The position numbers and the translations under genes were made by a program. The notes under the pieces are model-generated. The model saw nothing but the letters and a program-made list of their open reading frames with translations, did not search any database and had not been told where the DNA came from. Positions 1 through 5,396 of a stretch of 5,396 nt of DNA are shown here, piece after piece. The DNA is from Schlesneria sp. Lineage in GTDB: Bacteria > Planctomycetota > Planctomycetia > Planctomycetales > Planctomycetaceae. Position 1 is the stretch's first letter, and every line of letters begins with the position of its first letter. The stretch covers positions 1 through 5,396 of the forward strand of contig JANXOO010000896.1 of assembly GCA_025353525.1 (NCBI GenBank). Reading direction: 5' to 3'.

Positions 1-1540
1 GATCGAAGCCTGTTTGTTGCTGCGCGAGTATTTGCTACGCGGAATGGCGCGACGAGTCCTGATTCTGGTTCCTGCACCCCTGGTCACGCAGTGGCATGAA
101 GAACTGGGAAGCAAATTTGATTTGCAATTCACCGTTCCCAAAGGTGTCGCAGCCGATCAGGATGACTTCTGGGCGCAAAACGACCGCGTCCTGGCGTCAC
201 TGGCGTTCGTCAAAAACAAGAAGCGGTCGGCTCTGGTGACCGCTCATCCCTGGGACCTTGTGATTGTTGATGAAGCCCATCACTGCAAGAACCGCGCGAC
301 TTTGAACTGGCAGTTGATCAACGGACTGCAACGTAAGTTCATGTTCCTGCTTTCTGCGACTCCCGTGCAAAATAATCTTCTGGAACTTTACAACTTGTTG
401 ACGCTGCTGGCTCCAGGACATCTGCGAACCGAAGCCGACTTCAAGAAGCAGTACGTGAAGCGGGGCAATCCACGCGATCCGCTCAATCGGGAACGGCTAC
501 GGTCGTTGCTTGGTGAGGTCATGGTCCGCAATACGCGAAGCCTGGTGCAACTGAACCTGCCACCCCGATACGCTCAGACTGTTCCGGCCAGGCCCGAGGG
601 GGCTGAAGCCGAATTGTACCGCAAGCTGACTGCGTTTTTGCGAACGCGAGGTGGCGGTCAGCCGGTCGACATGGAAGCGACCGATGAATCTGCAGCAGAT
701 CCGTCGTACATCGCCGATCCCGTGGCGGATGGAAACGGTTCAACCGATGTCGCACCGAAGGCCGTTTCGCGGTTGCACCTGAGTGGTCTGCTTGCCGCAC
801 AGGGAAGTCACCCTGTTGCCGTCGCAGCGTCTTTGGAACGAATCGCAGCGACCGATCCAGAAGCGCATGCTCTGATGGAATTGGCGATGGCAGTCGATGT
901 GTCTGCAAAAGACGTTCGGTTGCTGCAACTGGTGCATCAGTCACAGGGGCACAAAATGTTGATCTTCATCAACTTTCGCCGGACGCTGTCGCATCTCGAA
1001 CGATTGTTCAAAACTAATGGGTTGACGTTTTCTGTATTCTCGGGCGAGCAGACTGCTCCGGAAAAAGACGAGGCCGTCGCGGCGTTTCGTGATCGTGTGC
1101 CGATCATGCTGTGTACAGAATCGGGGGGCGAAGGACGCAATTTGCAGTTCGCCGACACTTTGATCAACTACGATCTTCCGTGGAACCCGATGAAGATCGA
1201 ACAGCGGATCGGTCGTGTCCACCGCTATGGGCAAACCCGTGAAGTCTTTATTTTCAATCTCTGCACATCGGGTTCGCTGGAAGACCGGATTCTGAACGTA
1301 CTCAACGCAAAGATTCGCATGTTCGAACTGGTCGTGGGCGAAGTCGGCTCGATCCTTGGCAATCTGGAGGACGGCGATCAGTTCGAGTCGCTGGTGTTTA
1401 ACCTTTGGCTCAAGTCTCGCGACGACGACGAACTGGAGCAATCGTTCACGACTCTGGGCGATTCGTTGCTCGAAGCTCAGGAACAGTATGTACACGCAAA
1501 AGAATTCGATGACGCTCTGTTCGGCGAGGATTTTCAATAG
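1..1540 (+). CDS. SNF2/RapA-type DEAH helicase-like ATPase, 5' end missing
   Basis: This is the C-terminal 512 residues of a superfamily 2, SNF2-family ATPase, read from the first whole codon at base 2. Such proteins use ATP to translocate on double-stranded DNA and remodel protein-DNA complexes. The visible text begins IEACLLLREYLLRG, which in this family directly follows the Walker A motif (GLGKT), so motif I lies just left of the window. Visible motifs: Ia (LILVPAPLVTQW, residues 20-31), II (DEAH, 90-93), III (LLSATP, 116-121), IV (KMLIFINFRRT, 318-328), V (TESGGEGRNLQFADTLINY, 372-390) and VI (QRIGRVHRYGQ, 401-411). An acidic, Ala/Asp-rich stretch (about 222-252) sits between the two RecA lobes. 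The tail after 440 is acidic and helical and lacks an obvious extra domain. The closest character is bacterial RapA/HepA-like rather than a restriction or DEAD-box enzyme. The stop is two bases before the next gene, its likely partner. The exact role (transcription recycling, repair or defence) cannot be told. Confidence 0.95.
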   Translation, partial: IEACLLLREYLLRGMARRVLILVPAPLVTQWHEELGSKFDLQFTVPKGVAADQDDFWAQNDRVLASLAFVKNKKRSALVTAHPWDLVIVDEAHHCKNRATLNWQLINGLQRKFMFLLSATPVQNNLLELYNLLTLLAPGHLRTEADFKKQYVKRGNPRDPLNRERLRSLLGEVMVRNTRSLVQLNLPPRYAQTVPARPEGAEAELYRKLTAFLRTRGGGQPVDMEATDESAADPSYIADPVADGNGSTDVAPKAVSRLHLSGLLAAQGSHPVAVAASLERIAATDPEAHALMELAMAVDVSAKDVRLLQLVHQSQGHKMLIFINFRRTLSHLERLFKTNGLTFSVFSGEQTAPEKDEAVAAFRDRVPIMLCTESGGEGRNLQFADTLINYDLPWNPMKIEQRIGRVHRYGQTREVFIFNLCTSGSLEDRILNVLNAKIRMFELVVGEVGSILGNLEDGDQFESLVFNLWLKSRDDDELEQSFTTLGDSLLEAQEQYVHAKEFDDALFGEDFQ

Positions 1541-1542
1541 AC

Positions 1543-2583
1543 ATGTCCACCAACACACTCGATCGCGATTTACAGGCATTTGCCATCGAACTTTTCGAAC
1601 GGTCGGGGGGAATTGCCGATTGGCCTCAAACGGATCAGACTGGTTCTGTGGTCGTGTCGCCCGAGTTGGCGGCGAACGCCCGATTGCCTGGCGAAGAATT
1701 TTCGATGGGGACGATGGCAGCGCCGAAATCGTTGCACGTGGGGCTTGCGAGCGAATTCCTTGATGTGGCCGAACGGGTTTTGAATGTCGGTATCCCGCGA
1801 CAGGGTTCGTTTTGCATTCAGGATCGGTATCTGACCAGCCGCGATCTGACCGATCGCATTGCGCGGACATTCGCCTGGCAAAATGCCCGCGCCAAATGCC
1901 AGGCGGCGGAACCGGCACAGGCAGAATATCATCTATGGACGTTGCTTGGTTCGATGCGGTCCGAGGACGTTTTTGAGGCGACGTTTCGTTTTGCCGTCAA
2001 CGTCGAAAGTCGCGCGGTCGTCGAAATGCCGGATTTCTTTCAGGAGCCCGATGTATGTAGCGATGTTGCGGGGTCGCCTCTGAACGATGCAGAGACATAC
2101 GACATTGCGGTGGCGGAAGGGAAACGGCGTCTGATCGAATCGTCGCTCGATTTCGTGCAGCGTATCGAACAACGGCTGAAGCGCGACCGCAAGCGGTTAC
2201 AGGACTATTATCGTGCGCTCGGGCGCGAAGCGGACGGTTCAAAACGTCGCACCGCAGTCGCCTCGACTCCTGAAGAAGTTGCCGCGAAGAAACGTGCCGT
2301 TGACCTTGAGTTACGTCGCAAGCTGGCTGAATTGAACGAGAATTATTTGATGCAGGCGACATTGCGACCGGTCGTTGTCGCACGTGTGCAAATGCCGGCA
2401 CTTGTCGTTCCGATCACAATTCAAAGAAAGCAGGCGATCCGCGATTACCGGCTGTATTGGAATTCGCTGATGAAGAAATTCGAGCCGCTGGAATGCAGCC
2501 GCTGCCATTGCTCCACATATTCGGCGACGTTTGAGAACGACACAGTCGACTTGCTATGTACCCGTTGTGCGGAAGGGATTTGA
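1543..2583 (+). CDS. Helicase-associated coiled-coil protein with C-terminal zinc ribbon
   Basis: A 346-residue protein of no named function. Residues 1-160 form a mixed domain I cannot assign. Residues about 188-270 are rich in Lys, Arg and Glu and look like a long coiled coil (RLIESSLDFVQRIEQRLKRD, then RAVDLELRRKLAELNENYLM) with a polar break near 230-245. A short beta-like segment (RPVVVARVQMPALVVPITI) follows. The protein ends in a zinc ribbon with C318-x2-C321 and C339-x2-C342, plus an extra C323. From memory, proteins with this order of coiled coil, 'LRP' strand, 'YWN' segment and CxxC pair recur beside bacterial HepA-like helicases; I have not verified this by search. The ATG is two bases after the helicase stop, and GAGG (1526-1529) inside the helicase end may serve as a rather distant ribosome binding site, so translational coupling is likely. 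I infer an accessory or DNA-binding subunit of the helicase, possibly equivalent to a C-terminal region fused in longer homologues. Confidence 0.88.
   Translation: MSTNTLDRDLQAFAIELFERSGGIADWPQTDQTGSVVVSPELAANARLPGEEFSMGTMAAPKSLHVGLASEFLDVAERVLNVGIPRQGSFCIQDRYLTSRDLTDRIARTFAWQNARAKCQAAEPAQAEYHLWTLLGSMRSEDVFEATFRFAVNVESRAVVEMPDFFQEPDVCSDVAGSPLNDAETYDIAVAEGKRRLIESSLDFVQRIEQRLKRDRKRLQDYYRALGREADGSKRRTAVASTPEEVAAKKRAVDLELRRKLAELNENYLMQATLRPVVVARVQMPALVVPITIQRKQAIRDYRLYWNSLMKKFEPLECSRCHCSTYSATFENDTVDLLCTRCAEGI
2494..2568 (+). other. Zinc-ribbon segment (two CxxC knuckles)
   Basis: Codons for residues 318-342 of the helicase-partner protein. CSRC and CTRC are separated by 17 residues, the spacing of a small treble-clef or ribbon-type zinc site at the very C-terminus. 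Cys323 is a fifth nearby cysteine. Such ribbons bind nucleic acid or protein; which applies here cannot be seen. Confidence 0.75.
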
Positions 2584-2605
2584 GCCTCCTTCCCCGTACT
2601 CGTCC

Positions 2606-2611
2606 GAAAGG
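2606..2611 (+). promoter_or_regulatory. Ribosome binding site of the secreted-protein gene
   Basis: GAAAGG lies nine bases before the ATG at 2621. It supports that start over the in-frame TTG at 2531, which would overlap the upstream zinc-ribbon codons and put 30 polar residues ahead of the signal peptide. An out-of-frame ATG at 2616 hits a stop after two codons. Confidence 0.55.
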
Positions 2612-2620
2612 TTATATGCA

Positions 2621-2716
2621 ATGAGAAATCGGATTTGTGCAGGAGTTGTTCTGGTACTGTTCCTCGCAGGGAACTTTGCAATGTCAGGAATTCTGATTAC
2701 CACAAACGTTCATGCA
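2621..2716 (+). other. Signal peptide of the secreted protein
   Basis: Codons 1-32: a basic start (MRNR), a hydrophobic core including GVVLVLFLAG and SGILIT, and a V-H-A cleavage site followed by the acidic DETK. The core is slightly long, so an uncleaved membrane anchor is a less likely alternative. Confidence 0.75.
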
Positions 2717-3229
2717 GACGAGACAAAAGTGCCGGTGAAGTTTTCGGGGGGACACGATACGGACCCGAAAGATAACGGGCGGCCGGTCGTACTCATCGCT
2801 GCGGCATTGGACGTGAAGCCCGAAGTGTTTCGGGAGGCGTTCAGTGGGGTAACGCCAGCCCGCGACGGCAAGCCATCGGGAGAAGACGCGAGAAAAAACA
2901 AGACCGCATTGATGAAGGTACTCGAACCTCACGGCGTAACCAATGAGCGGCTCGACGAAGTTTCCGACTACTACCGCTATCAGCCGCAGCGCAAGAAGTT
3001 ATGGAAGACGACACCTGCAAAAGGTGATGCGATCATCGAGGACGGGAAAGTCAAAGAAATCGTCGTGACCGAACCCGGCTCGGGATACAGTTCGGTTCCG
3101 ACCGTCTCGGTCGAAGGGATCGACAAAGTCACATTCAAAGTGACGCTGAAATTCGGGAAGGATTTGAAAAAGAACGGGGCGGTCGAGACGATTGAAGTGG
3201 TTCGGCCAGACGCCGCTGTGAAACGATAA
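2621..3229 (+). CDS. Secreted planctomycete-type protein of unknown function
   Basis: A 202-residue exported protein whose function I do not recognise. The N-terminus (MRNR, then a long hydrophobic run at residues 7-28, then NVHA before DETK) is a Sec-type signal peptide with likely cleavage after Ala32; no lipobox is visible. The mature part has two blocks. Residues 41-120 (SGGHDTDPKDNGRPVVLIAA, AFSGVTPA, GVTNERLDEVSDYYRY) look compact and mostly helical. Residues 137-195 hold DGKVKEIVVTEPGSGYSSVP followed by beta-strand-like text; the 'GSGYSSVPTVSV' pattern resembles short beta repeats found in large secreted planctomycete proteins. Only one copy is present here. Without paired cysteines or catalytic motifs, an enzyme role is not supported. 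It starts 37 bases after the zinc-ribbon gene. Being exported, it is unlikely to work directly with the cytoplasmic helicase pair. Confidence 0.85.
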   Translation: MRNRICAGVVLVLFLAGNFAMSGILITTNVHADETKVPVKFSGGHDTDPKDNGRPVVLIAAALDVKPEVFREAFSGVTPARDGKPSGEDARKNKTALMKVLEPHGVTNERLDEVSDYYRYQPQRKKLWKTTPAKGDAIIEDGKVKEIVVTEPGSGYSSVPTVSVEGIDKVTFKVTLKFGKDLKKNGAVETIEVVRPDAAVKR

Positions 3230-3255
3230 ACAAACACGTCCAAACAGAGTAAACA

Positions 3256-5396
3256 ATGACAATTGAAGTGAGTAAAATGACGACGGCTGAGCGGCTGTCA
3301 AAAGCAATTGGTGCGTCTGTAAAATCGGCGAACTATTGCGTGAGGGGCGATTTGTCCGGCGTCGATCCGTGCCTTGAAGTGGACGGGGTAGGGGCCGTCA
3401 AATTGCCTCTTAAACTGGCCACCTGGAAGTTGCTCGAGGCCCAATGCAAGATTGCACCGTACGGGCAAGGGACGAAGACGCTCGTCAACAAAAAAGTGCG
3501 AAATACGGTTGAGCTTGATCCTGCGTCGTTTCGTCTGAGCGCCGCATGGAACGCCGCCATTGTGAAGGCGACCGGAGTCATTGCAGAAGGACTTGGCCTT
3601 CCCTCCGGTGAACTGGACGCAACGCTTTACAAGCTTCTGGCGTACAGGAAGGGCGGATTCTTCAAAACTCATCGCGACAGCGAGAAACTCGACCGGATGG
3701 TGGCAAGTCTGATCGTGGTTCTTCCCAATCCGTTTTCGGGCGGGAAATTAATCATCCATCACAAATCGGACAGCACGAAGTTCGATTTTGGCCGTGAAGT
3801 TTGTGACAAGGGGCCTTGTTATGCGGCGTTCTATGCCGATTGCGAACATGAGGTCGACGAGGTGACTGGGGGGGTCAGACTTTGTCTGGCCTACAATCTG
3901 ACTCTGAAACCAAAGAAGGCAACGCGAAAAATCGCCAAAACGCCCGCGTCACCTGACGAGCTGCTGGCAAACGCAATCCATCAGTGGATTGAAAGGCGCC
4001 CTGCGGATCCGATGGTCTTTGCGTTAGAGCATCACTATACGCAAGCTGGACTATCATCTGAATTGCTGAAGGGGACCGATCGTCAACTCGCGGAACTGGT
4101 GATCTCGGCCGCCGGGAAATCGGATTGCGTCGTTCAACTGGCGCATGTGACGCGCCACTTGTTGCAGTCTGCCGACGATGGCAATGATGACGGATACTAC
4201 GGTGATCGCTACGGCAATCGTGGTTTTGGCAGAGGTATGGGAAGTGGGTCACGTCGTAAAGCGAATCGCGAATATGAAATTGGTGAGACGCATGAGGACG
4301 AATTGAGCGGGACTGAGTGGACCGACGTTGATGGCAAGAAGCAGCCTTGGGGAGAAATTCCATTCGACGAATCGGAAATTATTTCGTTGATTCCGCTCGA
4401 CCAATGGAAGCCGACATCAGAGGACTACGAAGGCTATACCGGGAATGCGGGAAACACACTCGACCGCTGGTATCATCGCACGGCGATCGCGATCTGGCAT
4501 CGTGATCGGCACTTCGATGTGATTTCGGGTTCCGGTCCAGGACACAGCATACCGCTCTTTCAATCGATGATGAAAACGCTGGCAAAAACGAGTGCAAAAC
4601 GACTCGACGAATCTCGCGCCAACTGCATTTCATTTGCCCGCGCGATCGTGGCACGATGGCCAAAACGAGTGATCAATTTCTGGAACGACTCGAACAACGG
4701 CGATTTGCACTTCAACGCGTTCACCACGGATCTCTTGCTGTTGCAAGATCGCGAACTGGTCGCGATGTTCCTTTCGAAAGTGGCCGAACAGGACGAGAAA
4801 ATTTCTCTGAAAACGTTTGTCGTCGAGGCGTCTCGCACGTTTGGATGGACTGCTTTTCGGCAGGAATTAAGGCAATTGATTGCGGCCCATCACAACACTG
4901 ACAGTCGCAATCGATCGGGGTCTGATCGCGATGGATTGCGCCTTCGTGATATAGAATGGTTGTGCCAATTGTGTTGCGACAAGGACAAGGACCCTGGCAA
5001 GGCGGATCTGGTCAAGGAGTTGTGCTGTCTGGCGGTCAATCAATTTTGTCGTTCGAAAAAGAGCATGCACGGGTATGGCGGCTCACATGATCGTAAAGAG
5101 AGTTCCGTCGCCGAAAAATCATTGCCGCTGTTGCTCAAGTCGCTTCTGGCGAGTGGATGTCATGACGAGTTTTCACAGGTGATTGAATTTGCCGAGGAAT
5201 CGCCTGAGGAATTTGAAATCGGAAATTGCCAGGTTCCCAGTCTGAAAATGTTGGTTCCATGGTCGAAGAAGACGTTCAAGTCGGTTCCTCCCCGACTTGC
5301 TGAATGGCTTGCGACCGTCCGGACCCGTCTTGAACTGGCCACTGCGACTGTACCGGCAGCACCGGTCGACTGGACTCGCACCAGTAAAGTCGACTG
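3256..5396 (+). CDS. Large 2-oxoglutarate/Fe(II) dioxygenase of prolyl-4-hydroxylase type, 3' end missing
   Basis: An open frame of 713 codons that runs off the right edge. A stop at 3250-3252 closes the frame upstream, so ATG 3256 is the earliest start; ATG 3277 (residue 8) is an alternative, and neither has a strong ribosome binding site. Residues about 123-214 are a 2-oxoglutarate/Fe(II) oxygenase core: YKLLAYRKGGFFKTHRDSEK gives iron ligands His139 and Asp141, and AFYADCEHEVDEVTGGVRLC gives the distal ligand His198 and the 2-oxoglutarate-binding Arg208. FSGGKLIIHH (160-169) is the usual central strand. Such enzymes hydroxylate protein side chains or other substrates using O2 and 2-oxoglutarate. 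The 500 residues after the core hold a Gly/Asp/Arg-rich insert (306-335), a conserved-looking GNAGNTLDRWYHRTAIAIWH block (396-415) and helical regions with clustered cysteines (570-598). From memory, long proteins with this second block occur in bacteria and fungi. The substrate is unknown. It starts 26 bases after the secreted-protein gene. Confidence 0.9.
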   Translation, partial: MTIEVSKMTTAERLSKAIGASVKSANYCVRGDLSGVDPCLEVDGVGAVKLPLKLATWKLLEAQCKIAPYGQGTKTLVNKKVRNTVELDPASFRLSAAWNAAIVKATGVIAEGLGLPSGELDATLYKLLAYRKGGFFKTHRDSEKLDRMVASLIVVLPNPFSGGKLIIHHKSDSTKFDFGREVCDKGPCYAAFYADCEHEVDEVTGGVRLCLAYNLTLKPKKATRKIAKTPASPDELLANAIHQWIERRPADPMVFALEHHYTQAGLSSELLKGTDRQLAELVISAAGKSDCVVQLAHVTRHLLQSADDGNDDGYYGDRYGNRGFGRGMGSGSRRKANREYEIGETHEDELSGTEWTDVDGKKQPWGEIPFDESEIISLIPLDQWKPTSEDYEGYTGNAGNTLDRWYHRTAIAIWHRDRHFDVISGSGPGHSIPLFQSMMKTLAKTSAKRLDESRANCISFARAIVARWPKRVINFWNDSNNGDLHFNAFTTDLLLLQDRELVAMFLSKVAEQDEKISLKTFVVEASRTFGWTAFRQELRQLIAAHHNTDSRNRSGSDRDGLRLRDIEWLCQLCCDKDKDPGKADLVKELCCLAVNQFCRSKKSMHGYGGSHDRKESSVAEKSLPLLLKSLLASGCHDEFSQVIEFAEESPEEFEIGNCQVPSLKMLVPWSKKTFKSVPPRLAEWLATVRTRLELATATVPAAPVDWTRTSKVD
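3622..3897 (+). other. 2OG-Fe(II) oxygenase catalytic core
   Basis: Residues about 123-214 of the dioxygenase. The HxD pair (His139, Asp141), His198 and Arg208 have the order and the ten-residue His-to-Arg spacing typical of the prolyl-4-hydroxylase-like group. All four are intact, so the domain should be active. AlkB-type nucleic-acid demethylase features are not evident. Confidence 0.85.

Noticed and set aside
1..1540. Assignment of the ATPase to a known defence system such as DISARM (DrmD) or Zorya (ZorD)
   Set aside because: Both contain SNF2-like proteins, but none of their companion genes (methylase, DUF1998, phospholipase D, or ZorA/B motor proteins) is in the window, and the neighbour here is different.
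1356..1763. Second + strand open frame across the helicase/partner junction
   Set aside because: It is out of frame with two well-supported genes and its product is low-complexity and Arg/Trp-rich. I see no frameshift that would make it real.
941..1918. Long open frame on the - strand, 325 codons
   Set aside because: It lies antisense to helicase motifs IV-VI and the start of the partner gene, has an Arg/Pro/Gln-rich composition and shows no motif. It is a shadow of the real genes.
2531..2620. Upstream TTG start for the secreted protein
   Set aside because: It would overlap the zinc-ribbon codons and bury the signal peptide. ATG 2621 with GAAAGG nine bases upstream is better.
2584..2620. 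Possible promoter (TTATAT at 2612-2617) or terminator in the gap
   Set aside because: No matching -35 element is at the right distance, the hexamer sits inside the leader next to the start codon, and no stable inverted repeat with a T-run is present.
3875..4363. Open frame on the - strand, 162 codons
   Set aside because: It is antisense to the dioxygenase coding region, rich in Arg, Ser and His, and has no recognisable domain.
5365..5396. Direct repeat GTCGACTG, two copies 24 bases apart
   Set aside because: It is eight bases inside coding sequence made of common codons, so it is expected by chance.

Overview
The window is compact, and every gene in it is on the + strand. It holds four protein-coding genes, two of them cut by the window edges. 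The sequence is moderately GC-rich by eye. The best lineage guess is a planctomycete (Planctomycetota). This rests on the small secreted protein at 2621-3229, whose wording (SGGHDTD, AFSGVTPA, GVTNERLDEVSDYYRY, GSGYSSVPTVSV) I associate with families expanded in that phylum, and on weak ribosome binding sites. The assignment comes from memory of families, not from a search.

Layout: (1) 1-1540 is the 3' part of a SNF2/RapA-type helicase-like ATPase. The window opens just after where the Walker A motif should be; motifs Ia, II (DEAH), III, IV, V and VI are all present. (2) 1543-2583 starts two bases after the helicase stop. It encodes a 346-residue protein with an unassigned N-terminal domain, a long charged coiled coil and a C-terminal four-cysteine zinc ribbon. 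The two genes look like a translationally coupled pair, probably an ATPase and its accessory subunit. (3) 2621-3229 encodes a 202-residue exported protein of unknown function with a clear signal peptide. (4) 3256-5396 is the largest gene, open at the right edge (713 codons visible). It encodes a 2-oxoglutarate/Fe(II) dioxygenase of the prolyl-4-hydroxylase type, with the HxD...H...R set intact, followed by a very long C-terminal region.

The gaps between genes are 2, 37 and 26 bases, and I see no convincing terminator or promoter in them, so co-transcription is possible. Only the helicase and zinc-ribbon genes look functionally linked. The secreted protein between them and the dioxygenase argues against one four-gene system. 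I see no RNA genes, CRISPR array, insertion sequence or attachment site. No stretch longer than 40 bases lacks a gene.
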